Positions 45,932 to 56,545 of a stretch of 64,000 bases of DNA are shown in pieces. How positions within the stretch are numbered: the first letter of the stretch is position 1; each line of letters begins with the position of its first letter. Source of the stretch: Atriophallophorus winterbourni (lineage: Eukaryota; Platyhelminthes; Trematoda; Plagiorchiida; Microphallidae); the NCBI GenBank assembly GCA_013407085.1, contig JACCGJ010008366.1:124001-188000 (forward strand). The letters run 5' to 3'. Both the position numbers and the translations under genes were made by a program. The notes below the pieces were generated by a model. The model was not told where the DNA came from and made no database searches. It worked only from the letters and a program-made list of their open reading frames with translations.

Positions 45932-46583
45932 AAATTCTTGAATCTTGAATCTTGAATCTTGTATAAAAAAGGGAAATCAATCCGTTCGACAATAGTTTTT
46001 CTTAAGGAAAAGACACTTTTATCAAGCGTCAAGAATAGTATCTACAGAAACCAGCGTAATGGTTCCTATCGTGTTGATATAAGAAAGACTTCCAGAGAAT
46101 ACAACAGAATATGGGAACACCGAAGCATGTCTAAATGCAGCCAAGCGATGCGGGAAACTATCGATCCCTGATTTGCTCACATCCCCGACGTGTAAGTATA
46201 TATCAATGTCTCATTTTATTTGTTAAATGGTTCGGTTTATCTTGATGTTGGCCATGCCAATGAGTGCTCAAATACGGATCTGTTCTGGAAACATGAGTTC
46301 GGTCTCAAAATTTTGAACGTATTCAAAACCACTATCCAAATGGTCTTTTAGCCAAGTCTTTATGACGAGTTGTGTGTGAACAGTGTGAACGGCTGAGACC
46401 GCAGATGCACGTTTTAGTTGATGGCCTGTGTCAGTCAAGTTGGCTATAATCGATCTATTCACCCGACCGAGGGTGACAGTCAAAACACGAAACATAATGA
46501 AATAAACACTCTATCCACCATCCACAGCATCATTTTTCCTTGACCGAATTCACGTCAGAATGGGTAAAGAGACAACTTGATCC

Positions 46584-47300
46584 GTTATTTTCTAACCAAC
46601 TTGAAACCATTGGGGTTACCATTAGCTGTTGTGTGTTAAGTCGGCAGGGGGCGGTAGAGTGCTACTTTATTGTGTTTCACCTATACACGATCACATTAGG
46701 GCTGAGGAATCTCACCGATCACTTTCAAAGTTCATTTACATGGCAATGGCTAAACGGTAGATCCAAAACATTTTCAAATACATGTTTAAAATGTACACCT
46801 TTTTAAAACAACCACTGTCAAACCAACATGTGTCGTGTTCACTCATTCGATTAGCTTACAACGATGCATAATTTATTTTGCATTTCCGATTTTGCTGTGC
46901 ATAGAAATTCACATCATTAATCAACAGGGTTCACTGCAATTGGGATATGATCTGGAAGAATTTTGCATTATCTTTTGCAAGTAATTAAAATTATTTTTCT
47001 ATTAAGTAATATTATATTTCTATCAAACCTCATATGAAATTTTGTGGTTTGTCAAATGACTCTTACTTATTCAACCTACTTCGAAAACGCAGAAAAGCCG
47101 GCAATCAAATGATCGATTTCCGTTTAGCAGATTATCTTGATTGATCTTTCGATTTCTCATCACGTTTGTTCGTGCCGAGTGTTTTGACCAAAACACATGA
47201 CTGCAATTATTTGCTGCTTGAAATAAAGCCAATGCTAGTTAAAACGGCGTTATCAATTTCAGATTGACTTTTGTCAACGATTCAAGATTCAAGAATGTTT
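46584..47300. other. Non-coding DNA; includes copy 1 of a dispersed inverted repeat
   Basis: No coding match. About 47,040-47,295 matches the reverse complement of 56,265-56,545 along most of its length (shared blocks tttgaccaaaa, ctgcaattatttg, gtcaacgattc). The boundary with the PLE array at 46,583 is abrupt. Confidence 0.65.
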
Positions 47301-48322
47301 CGAATAAATGTTTTCAATACAAATAGTAGTTAAAAAACATGGTATATTCTATAAAGTTTCGATGACCAAAGGTAAGTGATACCTTGAATCCTCATATATC
47401 CACGCAGTTAAATTTGTTGAAAATGAGATATTATCTATTCGTCTTACATTTAATGTGATAACCCGAAAACAAGCGGTAGACTTATACTGCGATTTCTACT
47501 AAAAGTACTAGTTGAAATATCTAGTATATTCTATATATTCTCATAACAAATAAAATGTGATACCTTGCTAAGTTATCTATTGACGCAGAAATGAACATTA
47601 CGGACAAAATAGAATGAAGTTTATTCTCACAGATTTGATGTCTTCAGTTGTTATACATTTTCCAAACTTATACTAGATTTACTACTAAAATAGTAGTTTA
47701 ATTATATATTTTGATCTTTACAGTTCCATAAACCATGGGGAGAATTACCTTGCTTCTTCTTTTATAAAACCAGTGGAACAAACCGTTAACATGAGATGGA
47801 ATTTTATCTGCCTGCATTCAAAGTCTTTTACTCAAAAACTAATAGTACACCTAATTTAAGTTTACTACTTAAATGGTAGTTCAATCATTAAGTATTTTCT
47901 ATACGTTGCATAAAAAATATAAAGTGATACAATTCTTCTTCATCTATCTACGCACTAGGACAAACAACGGATAGCATGATGTCAATAATTTTTCCAAGAG
48001 CCGTGATACTTATTCTAATTTTACAATACAAATTTGTAGCAAAAAACATTAAGTAGAAAATATAAATTTGTGATGATAAAAAATTAGTAGCTGAAACATA
48101 TTGCATATTTTATAACGTAACTGATACCCTGAATCAACATTATTCCAAGCAGTGAAAAAAATAGTAAATATAAGACGTCAATCATTTCTTCCCAGATTCA
48201 ATGTCTCTACCCAAAAACTTGTGCAATATTTATACCGCGTTTTCTGCTACTAAAATAGTAATTGTAACAAACGCCTTTTTATACATTTGCGCAACAAAAT
48301 GAAAGTGTTACATTGCGCTGAA
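47301..48322 (+). repeat. Diverged ~180-bp satellite with palindromic core
   Basis: About six degenerate tandem monomers, anchored by a near-palindrome CTACTAAAATAGTAG at about 47,322, 47,502, 47,690, 47,870, 48,088 and 48,258 (spacing mostly 170-190 bp). Other shared blocks are gtgatacc-type sequence after the palindrome and tcaatgtc...ctcaaaaact before it. Inverted copies lie at 51,175-51,345 and 53,107-53,240. No coding potential. Confidence 0.7.
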
Positions 48323-49757
48323 CTTTCCAATCACACGCATCAACAATTGTCTTCAATTCTCAACTCATATCTTGATGATAACAAATGTGTCATCAACATA
48401 GCGCCACCATAATTTTGTCTTGAACCCTTCATTGTTAAGGGCTTTGTTCTCGAAATGCTCCATATACATGTTCGCAAGTACTGGAGATATCGGTGAACCC
48501 ATTGCCAACTTTTCATTTTGTCTATATAATTGCTCATGGTTCATGATAAGGCAGATCGATACACCGTTGATAATTTGCTGGACGCTCAAATTTGTACGAT
48601 CTGACAAACTGGCATCAGATTCCAAGGCCCGTCTAGCTAGTTGTAACGCACTTGTTGTATCGACGTTGGTGAACAAACGTCAAAGCTAACCTTTATTTCA
48701 TTGTCATCTATTGTTACCGACTTTAAGCGTGCTGCAAAGTCATATGCTTTCTTGATGAACGAGGCTGTATTGCCAACTAGAGGTTTCAACAAATAAGCCA
48801 AATGTCTAGCTAACTCGTGCACAGGTGATCCGATACCGTCGACGATAGGTCTTACAGGAATGCCTTCTTTATGTATTTTAGGTAAACCCTACAACCTAGG
48901 AGTTAGAGTAAACTTGGGATACAGGTTATACCACAAGCCCTTTCCAAACTCTCCTTAACGCCACGCAAATACATATAGACTACCATTTTGCAATTATTCA
49001 TTACCTTTTTCATTTTACCATTATCTATCCGTTCATAAGGGCCCTCGGATAAGTGTAACTTAACCTTGTCTAAATAGTCACTTACTTACCTTTGTCAGCC
49101 TTATTAATGACCATATTTTTATCTTGTTACAGCGTAAGAAGTGCTAGTCTTTCGTGTGAATCAAGGTTTGCATCGCCTTGTTCCTTGTTTTAATGACACC
49201 AGCGATACAGTTTCTTACCGCGTCTGCCTGTTCATTGGGGAGTGCACTTAATGATCCCTCAATATAAGGAATAAGATCCTCAGCTTTCATAAAGCTATTA
49301 CTTATGCAAAAATTCAAGCCTTTCTCCATCGATCTTTGTTCAGCTTGTGAAGATAGATAAATTTAGATAAATTCAAATTACTAGAATACTGGTTGCTAGA
49401 TAATGACTTATCAGATTTATCTGATGAACGTTTATTATAAAACTCGAATAACTTGTTGAACTTACGGTTTCGTCTTTCTCCTATTCGCTCCGTTTGTGTG
49501 GCTAAAACATTCGCGTGTTTTCCACAAATTCTGCAGAAATCCGCTTCGGATTATTTAACTCGCAGTTTCGACATCATTCTCGAGGCTTTCGATCGAGCGG
49601 ACAAAAGGGTTTCATTGACCCGGTGGATCCTTTGTTCCAAAAACACTTTGGATGCGCTCGCGGCCGCCTTTGTCGATTTGTGAGAATTATCCAGAGGTTT
49701 TACCACCAGATCCCTTGGTATTACGCCGCGCTGCTTGCAAAAAAAGGTTGAAGACAC
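48323..49757 (-). pseudogene. PLE N-terminus and reverse transcriptase, broken
   Basis: Minus-strand fragments in order: CKQRGVIPRDLVVK (49,757-49,551), GLNFCISNSFMKAED (49,329-49,144), a GLPKIH-type block with KEGIPVRPIVDGIGSP near 48,840-48,890, VSFDVCS then FTNVDTTSA (RT motif A, frameshifted near 48,690), GSPISPVLANMYMEHF (motif B region) and WWRYVDDTFVII (motif C, YVDD). This is the Penelope-type RT order. It ends near 48,325 at the satellite, so the thumb and GIY-YIG parts are missing here; they occur separately in the array at 38-46 kb. Confidence 0.85.
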
Positions 49758-50105
49758 TAGGAGAAAAATCGACCACTGATCGTGGTCATTCTCACGAGAC
49801 CTGACAGACTGTAGGTGTACTATAGGCTGTTTATCGGTGGGTTGACTACTACTTAATCATGTTCCCTCTCCTCTCCCATTTCCTGTTTTTTTCTTCCTCA
49901 TATCTGTCTAGGCCAGGGCAACCTGACAGTATCTCAGCCCACGTGCAGTCTCCGACTGTGCGGCACTTTGCCTGAGTCAGGCTTGTGCTTTCATACCATA
50001 TATCCTGACTATCACCCTTGGTCTGCCGAAGCTTCTGTGTCAGAAGTGAAACGCTACCAAAAAAACTATTCTAACCGATTGCACTCAAATTTCTTTGCAG
50101 TAGTA
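49758..50105. other. PLE terminal-repeat-like DNA upstream of the RT fragment
   Basis: No gene. It holds C/T-rich sequence and the hammerhead-like motif at 50,014-50,067 in the orientation opposite to the PLE RT. PLEs are known to carry terminal repeats in direct or inverted arrangement, which would explain this. Confidence 0.5.
50014..50067 (+). ncRNA. Hammerhead-ribozyme-like motif, plus strand
   Basis: CTTGGT, CTGCCGA, stem II GCTTCTG-TGT-CAGAAGT, GAAAC, then GCT and ACCAA. Stem I is better than in the array copies (TTGGT/ACCAA, 5 bp), but the core has C instead of the conserved A6 and the base expected to be U before the cleavage site is C, so it is probably inactive. Confidence 0.55.
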
Positions 50106-51115
50106 AACGATATTTAAGTATACCACTCGTTTTAGTTAGTAATTGAATCTAGGAATAATAAATGACATCTCAAGTTCACTTTTCGTCTGTTAATGCGGTT
50201 CACTTTTTCGTCAACATTAACGACTTTCAGAAACTGGTCACAGCCAAAATGGTTCTCATTGCGAATGATGCTAAACGTTGGAAGCGAATCACATCAAGCG
50301 TGGACTGTTTGCGCTAACAAAGCGATTTGGATATATTGAACACCTGGTCATAGCGAAACAAGCTTCCATTCAACTTCAGAATATGCAAAATGTTGCAAAT
50401 ATGTAAAGGTTTCCCATTCTCCTACAACATTCGATCGCAGCAGCTGGAATCTACATCAAACGAAAAGGACCTCGGCGTATGGATTAGTGGAAGTATTAAG
50501 AATAGCATGAAATGCGAAGCAGTGTACAACGCAGCTAAGTGTGCTTCGACGAATTTTCGAACATTTTTCCCGTGAAACATTCCCCATGCTGATTAATACG
50601 TATATTAACTCAGTGATGGATTACTCAGTGCAAGCTTGGGCACCATGGCTACAAAATGACATCAAGCTGCTGGGACTATTTATCACATTCATTCATTCAG
50701 TCAGTCCTCTCCATGCCGTGTGGCACATGAAGCGAAGACAACTTCACGCCAGTGGTTCCGGTCTGTCGCTGCTTCCGTTGCCGTCTGCACCGTGAATCCT
50801 TGTGAATGTAGTTCGCGTTCCAAAGTTCTGCGCCAAGTTTCCTTGGGCCGTCCCCTTTTTCGTTTACCTTGCGGATGCCAGTGCATGGCTACCTTCGTAT
50901 GCGAACTGGGATTCATCCTGCACACATGACCGAACCACGGATCTGTTGTCATCGTTTCCGTAGCAATGTAGGTTTTACGGGATAGGGTTGCTAGCCCTAA
51001 GCCCAACCCTCCTCCTTTCTCAGACGGGCTTGGGACCGTCCTTGGCGGAGTTACTATTTATCACAGAGCAACTAAAATGGTTGGCTGTCTCCGCAACCTG
51101 CATATGAACATCGAA
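50106..51115 (+). pseudogene. CR1-like RT fragment split by RTE mini-insertion
   Basis: Degenerate RT from the palm onward: MVLIANDAKRWKRI stands where MLFADDIKLWKRI is expected, so motif C has lost its first Asp. NEKDLGVWISGS and MDYSVQAWAPWLQ follow. The frame is cut at 50,686 by the 366-bp insert and resumes at 51,053 with IYHRATKMVG. No 5' portion or 3' tail is recognised. Confidence 0.8.
50687..51052 (-). mobile_element. RTE-derived short insertion (copy 2)
   Basis: Second copy of the element seen at 15,684, flanked by the 12-bp direct repeat ACTATTTATCAC (50,675-50,686 and 51,053-51,064). On minus: leader TAACTCCGCC..., then the open frame with GHVCRMNPSSHT, RKRGRPKETWRRT and a CATRHGED terminus, matching the CATGHEED-like end common in RTE ORF2. 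The 3' tail is TGAC/TGAA repeats. It has an intact small frame (51,006-50,701) but encodes no enzyme. Confidence 0.85.
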
Positions 51116-51149
51116 TGGTGTACAATTCTGATCTATAAAATTGTGTACC

Positions 51150-51345
51150 GAAAGACATCCACGAAGGCACTTGCTTGATGTGTGTGATGGGAAAGTGCAA
51201 CGCAAGGTAACACTTTCATGTTGTTGTGCATATGTATAAAAAGCCGTTTGTTTCAACTACTAATTTTAGTAGTAGTAAACTCAGTATAAATATTGCATAC
51301 GTTTTTGGGTAGACACATTGAATCTGGGAAGAAAAATTGATATTC
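51150..51345 (-). repeat. Satellite monomer, inverted
   Basis: Reverse-complement match to the 47.3-48.3 kb satellite, including the palindromic core (ctactaattttagtag near 51,258-51,273) and the block attgaatctgggaagaaa. Confidence 0.7.
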
Positions 51346-51455
51346 ATAGATTTATTTATAGATTGTATGCAGGTAAAAAGCTATGCTTTACAAGACCCAC
51401 AAAAATGTACATCGGGTCGGATGGTAAAAAATATCAAAATATTGTTAGATTATTG

Positions 51456-51870
51456 TCAAACATAAAAAACATACTTTTCCATGTGGATATCTAGTGATTT
51501 TTTGAAAAATTCAACAGTTCCAGATTGTACCACATGAGTAGGTAAACTGTTCCACAGTTGCACATTGCGAACGGAAAATGCATATTTGCGGCAGTTCAAC
51601 CTGCTATGCTGTTGGTAAAGTTTCGATTGGTGACCTCGCAGATGTGTGTTATGGGAAAGATTAAACAAATACCGCAAGGATGATTTGTTTGGTTAAGCAC
51701 TGTCCAAATGAATATTAGTGCTCCTCGTTTCCGTCTGTATTCAGCCGATGCAAATTCAATAATTTAAGTCGTGTTTCGTATGGATAATTTGATAGCCCCA
51801 TGACGAGTTTTGTCGCTCTGCGCTGTGGAGTTTCTAATAGCAGAATATCAAGGATCCCATGCCGGTATAG
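51456..51870 (-). pseudogene. D' ORF2 C-terminal remnant
   Basis: Minus-strand reading with frameshifts gives RRATKLVMGLSNYPYETR, then SRLNCRKYAFSVRNVQLWN, the conserved end of CR1-like ORF2. Directly upstream the reading is ORF1, showing the deletion junction near 51,875. Confidence 0.7.
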
Positions 51871-51879
51871 CATATTCAA

Positions 51880-52650
51880 ACAATCGCGTCAGCGATGCAG
51901 GTGAGGCAGTGATGTCTAAGCTTCTGCAAAGGTCATTCCATTGATTCCTGTCATCTGCTTCGCGTTGCTTTAGCGATGGCGAAGTTGATTCAACGAGATT
52001 ACTACAAATTACCGTTAGATCTTCAATGTTTGTCTTTTGGGGGGTTTAGTGTTCAAACTCTTCGATCTAAGCTTATGCACATCCTTCGATAATTCAGCAC
52101 TATCATTCACTTGACTACAGGTTTGATTCGCAGACTCATCGGTCGTACCGAGCTGTTGGAAGGGACTTTCGTCGATTTCTGGAGAAATCAGCGTTTCTGT
52201 AGAAGCTAGCGCTTCCCTATAAGACTTGCGGTTAATGTGGTTAGGGACTGCGTTTAGAACTGGTTTCAGCGCTTTCTGACACGCAAATGTTTGGAAAGAC
52301 TCTAACGTGTTTTCAAGCCGTTTAAGGTTCGCCTCTACAGCGAACATGCGTCTTTCCATAATGGAATCAGTGTTTTCGGCTCTTGATAAATCACTATTTA
52401 CTTTCAATCTGCATGGACTATATATATAGCAAATGCCTGGTAATTTTTCATTATTAATTAGAGTCAAAGATTCGGGTGATAAATACTTTTCACAGTTCGC
52501 ATGAATAGCAATGTACACAAGTAACATTTAACTTGACGCGATCTGGGACTTACCAACTTTTGACAAAGTTTGCACTTTTTACAAGACTCGTCGTCAGGTC
52601 CGTTTAAGGTCACGTCAGGTCCGTTTAAGGTCATGTTGTCGGTCATTGTT
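51880..52650 (-). pseudogene. D' ORF1 N-terminal part
   Basis: Closely similar to the element D ORF1 but with a more complete Cys-rich start (CKLCQKLVSPRSRQVKCYLC). It then has RMFAVEANLKRLENTLESF, a coiled coil. A stop near 52,010 and a frameshift near 52,520 break it. It ends in the first RRM-like unit. Confidence 0.75.
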
Positions 52651-53105
52651 ACAATTTCGCGAGATCGAGTCGATACACTGGGCGAAGCGGTCGATTATCG
52701 ATCGGTATCTCTCGGTGGAGTGCAAGAACGAGTGGATGCGATGCAGTGCAATCCAACGGACAGTAAAATGGCGTACACTTTCACGCAAAGGCTGTTCTGT
52801 GAGATTTGATCCGACAGTGTTGAAGTAACTGTCAGTAAATACCAAATAGCGAGATCTTCCTGATGGTATCCGAGTTGTTGCGTTATTCTGGATTGGAAGC
52901 AATGTTGCACGCGTATGTAATGTTGGGTAAAAACTGGAAAAATTTGATTTTCAAGAATTCACGTTTCTCCGACTTGAAAATAGTATATTCCGAATGAGGA
53001 AGTTGAGACGAGTTCAATGATATAAGAAAGGTCTAGATCCGTCAATAGAGCGAGCAATAAGATCCAAAAGTATGAGAACACAAATTTGTACGTCCACACC
53101 GTAGT

Positions 53106-53290
53106 CTGTATGTCATGATATCTTATATTTACCATTCTCATTTCACTGCTTGGATAGATGTGGATTCCGGGTATTAATTACGTTATAAAATATGCAATAT
53201 GTTTCAGCTACTAATTTTTGTTATTAGTAATATAGTAGTAATATATATATATATATAATCCAGATTGGATTAAATAGATCCAACAATGTG
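53106..53290 (-). repeat. Satellite monomer, inverted, with (AT)n
   Basis: Strong reverse-complement match to 48,080-48,180 (blocks ttcactgcttgga and ttataaaatatgcaatatg), then a short (AT)n run at 53,245-53,259. Confidence 0.7.
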
Positions 53291-53302
53291 TGAGCAAAGA
53301 TA

Positions 53303-55525
53303 TATTCAATTCAATTCAATTTTAATGGTGTAAAAAGCTTTACAAAAAACCACAGAATAATATGGTAACAACGAATAATATAACAAGCAAAAATGGGATT
53401 AGGTTGCTTACTGAGCAGTTCAAGAATCAATTAAAAATCCAAAGGGCAGAAATTGTTTTCGATTGGTGGGATAACAAATGTAGATGCATGGTGTTAAGAT
53501 GTATAGTTTTCTTCGATGCACGGGTTTAGGATCAAAAAGGCATCAAGGCTTCTTTTGAAAGTTTGCTGATTTGGTGAGTTTACAACATTATCTGGCAGAT
53601 TGTTCCAAGTAAAGCAAACTCGCACGTCGTCTGCAGTTGAGTCTCGAGTGAGGGACAGTTAGAGTAAATGTGTGAGCTCTTGTATTATGCGAGCTCTGTA
53701 GATTCAATAAGCATTGTAGAGGGTGATTTTCAGTATTCAAAATATTGTAAACCAAAATCAAATCCCCTCGGAGACGACGATGTGGAGAATCAAATGATTC
53801 GCTCATTGTAGGCTCATTCCGGCTGAGTCCGGTGACAAGGTTGGTAGCTCGATGATATATTCGTTGCAAAGTCGCAACATCTTTTTTAAGCCATGGCGAC
53901 CATGCTTGCACTGCATATTCCATCGTGGGTCTGATGTAGGAATTTATAATACAGGGAATTGTCTGTTTTGAGAACCTATTGAAAATTCTCTTTAGGAGTG
54001 ACAATTTCTGTGATGTTTTGCGATAGACGTAGTTGCAGTAGCTCGACATCCCTAGGGTGTTGCTTATTAACACACCCAAGTCCTTTTGTTCCATGGTCCA
54101 CGAGAAGCTGTGTGTTCCAAGAAAATACTGGTACTCCACATGTTTGCCAATGTTTAACATGTGACACTTTTGAAAATTGAAAAATATGCGATTTTTTAGG
54201 GACCAAACCTGGAGGTTGTCCAGATCCGTCTTGAGAAGTTCGCAGTCTTTCGACTTACTTATCTTCGATCACACTTTTATATCGTCTGCGAACAGTACGA
54301 TATAGCATTTGATGAGAGCCGGTATGTCATTGGCATAAAGCGCGAAGAGGATTGGTCCGAGGACGGATCCCTGAGGCACTCCACTTGTCACGGCTACCGA
54401 ATTCGATAGAGCACCGTCAACAGAGACTTGAACAAGCGGATCAGTCAGGTAATTTTCTAACCAGGCTAACTGTCTACCAGTGATACCACAACGTTCTAGC
54501 TTCTGTAAGAGAATACTGTGGTTTACACGGTCAAATGCTTTCGGCATACATGGTTGGTATCCCCAGCATCTACTGCTCGAGTCCAGGCGTCAAGTGTAAG
54601 CAAAAGTTTAGTAAGGCAGGAGTATCCCCTTCTAAAACCGTGTTGCGCTCCCGAAAAAAGCTTATTTTCCTCAAGGTATTTGCTCGGTTTGTTTGCCACG
54701 ATCCTTTCCAGTACCTTGGATACGGCGGACAACAAGTTAACATGTCTGTTAATTGCGGGCTCCGAACGCGTCCCGCCTTTGAAAATCGGGGAGATTATAC
54801 CAGATTTCCATTCAGTCGGTATGAAACTTTGCGACATTGATTCTCAGAATAATTGAGTCAGAGGTTCGCATAGAGATTGTGCACAATGCTTGAGTATATT
54901 CGGGGTAATTTTCTGGGATTCAACGATAGTAGATTTCCCAGCACCTCTTCTTCGGTGATGATTATTGTGTCCAATGGTAGAGGATGCGTTATTTCTGGAT
55001 CCATTTGTATATCCACACTTTCCTTTGGACAAAATACTGTAGCATAATAATTTACCAGAACATCCGTGGTGTCAGCTGCATTTGTGGTCATTCCAGAGGG
55101 CTTCCGCAAGGCCGCAACTCCTGGTTTCACTGAGCACTGCTTGTTCACAATCTGGTAAAGAAGCTTGGGATTCCGTTTCATTTTAGACATTATGTCAGCT
55201 TGATACTGTATTTTGTCTTCAGCAATAAGTTCAATGACCTGGTTTCTTAGTTTTCGAAAGGTCTCCCATGTGGCATCGGTGGTTAACCGGCGATGGTTTC
55301 TCCAAGCCATATTTCTCAGTTTAATCCATTTCCGAGTGCGACTGCGGATTTTAAATTCGAATGCATTTCCACACTGTCTTGGTACGAATGCTGAGTTTGG
55401 GTTGGTTTCCCGGTTAAGCTTGGTCAAAATGCTAGAACGCTGCTCTTTTACTCCAATGCCTTCAATTTGTCAATCGTTAATCAAACTTAGAGCGTTTGAT
55501 AATTTAGATAGGCATACTTTTCTGA
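53303..55525 (-). mobile_element. CR1-like element F, 5'-truncated
   Basis: Minus-strand copy with an intact 3' end and RT, truncated near 55,525 just upstream of the RT; the endonuclease and ORF1 are absent. It is the closest relative of element C. The 3' end has AAAGCTTT (53,334-53,341) and a TTGAA repeat tail (53,303-53,323). Confidence 0.8.
53588..55440 (-). pseudogene. Element F ORF2: reverse transcriptase, broken
   Basis: Pieces in order on minus: RSRTRKWIKLRN (55,427-54,858), IISPIFKGGTRSEPA and an ENKLFSGAQHGFRRG block (54,837-54,523), PKAFDRVNHSILLQKL (motif A), TSGVPQGSVLGPILF (motif B), VLFADDIKV (motif C), then MEQKDLGVL and IYHRATNLVTG up to SRLNCRR. At least four frameshifts or stops. 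Catalytic boxes are preserved in sequence but not in one frame. Confidence 0.8.
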
Positions 55526-55539
55526 TGATTTTTGCGTCC

Positions 55540-56030
55540 GCACAGCGCAACAGTATTGACAACAGTACTACTAACACCTTGGCCGTAATAACTTTAGAAA
55601 ACTTTAACATATTGAAACATTCTGTCGAATTTAATGCTGGTGTCTCTGCAAATTTTTACGCATGGTTTCCAAACGTGAAAGTTGTATGGAATAAGAAGAT
55701 TTACCGACATGGCCACAATTTGATATAATATGTGACATCATTGTCGATCAATGAACGGTCTATCTTCAAATCAATCCTCATTTACAAATTAATGAACACA
55801 ACATTTCATTCTTTTAGGCGTTTATTTCGCCTCCGGTCTAGACATACCACTCGCAAAAACACATTGCCATTGGATATACTACATTCTCGCTGGAAGTGTC
55901 ATCGCTTCTTATTTTCTGTGCGCGTTTGTTTCTTATGAAACTTCAGATGTTGTACAATAAATCGAGTGAATAAATTTTCAAAAACAAACTAGATGTTTTT
56001 TTCATTGCAGATGAACTCATTAACCAGATT
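55540..56030 (+). pseudogene. CR1-like RT C-terminal fragment
   Basis: 55,732-55,938 encodes LRSRHTTRKNTLPLDILHSR and FLFSVRVCFL, the conserved terminal block of CR1-like ORF2 (HSRxxxRR...SVRVCF). Upstream ~170 bases may be more of the same, strongly decayed. Confidence 0.6.
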
Positions 56031-56264
56031 ATATAACTTATGTGTTGACAACACATTTCGCATTTATGTGTGAGAGAAATCCAAGCAAATGAGCATTTAA
56101 GTATTGCACCTTCACGCAATATTTATCCTATCGAACTTGTTTTTTCATTCCGAAACAATACAAGGCATTTTATCTTTAAAAAAACGATCTTTCCAAGGCC
56201 TCATTCTATCTTTCATATCTTTATGCGAATATCATTTGGTGTTCTACAGCGATGAGCTTTTCAT

Positions 56265-56545
56265 ACCATTAATTCTTGAATTACCGAATCGTTGACAAAG
56301 TCGAACCGGAATTGATAACCCTGCTTCATAGCATGGCTGTACTTCAAGCAACAAATAATTGCAGTTATATGATTTTTGGTCAAAACACTTGGCATGAACT
56401 CACGTGATCAATAATCGAATGATCAAACATGATTATCTGGTAAACGGTAATCGATCATTTGATTGCCATGTTTTCGGCGTTTTCGAAATTAGTTGAATGA
56501 GTAACAGTTGTTTGATAATCATCTGTAATTGCATATGAGATTTGA
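56265..56545 (-). repeat. Dispersed inverted repeat, copy 2
   Basis: Reverse complement of about 47,040-47,295, at roughly 75-80% identity by eye. No coding potential; family unknown. Confidence 0.6.

Larger units (their letters stand above)
38361..46583 (-). repeat. Tandem array of 1.89-kb PLE 3' units
   Basis: Four complete head-to-tail units (boundaries about 38,361, 40,250, 42,151, 44,041, 45,932) and one partial (to 46,583). On minus each unit reads: 5'-truncated PLE ORF (RT thumb, linker, GIY-YIG), terminal-repeat sequence with a hammerhead core, 3' end, and a CR1 tail (TTGAATC repeats). Units are nearly identical apart from an indel-rich patch at 40,245-40,640. A 75-codon minus frame (e.g. 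38,697-38,924) and a 69-codon one over the hammerhead recur in each unit, but I cannot assign them a function. Confidence 0.9.
51346..53105 (-). mobile_element. CR1-like element D' with internal deletion
   Basis: About 1.76 kb: a 5' end identical to element D (ctacggtgtggacg at 53,105), 5' UTR, most of ORF1 (52,650-51,880), then a direct jump to the RT C-terminus (51,870-51,456) and a 3' end with an AAAGC-ATA-GCTTT hairpin (51,377-51,389). The endonuclease and RT catalytic core are missing. It interrupts inverted satellite DNA on both sides. Confidence 0.8.

Noticed and set aside
38361..46583. CRISPR array or LTR pair
   Set aside because: Repeats are 1.89 kb, coding and eukaryotic; no short repeat-spacer pattern and no LTR-type termini.
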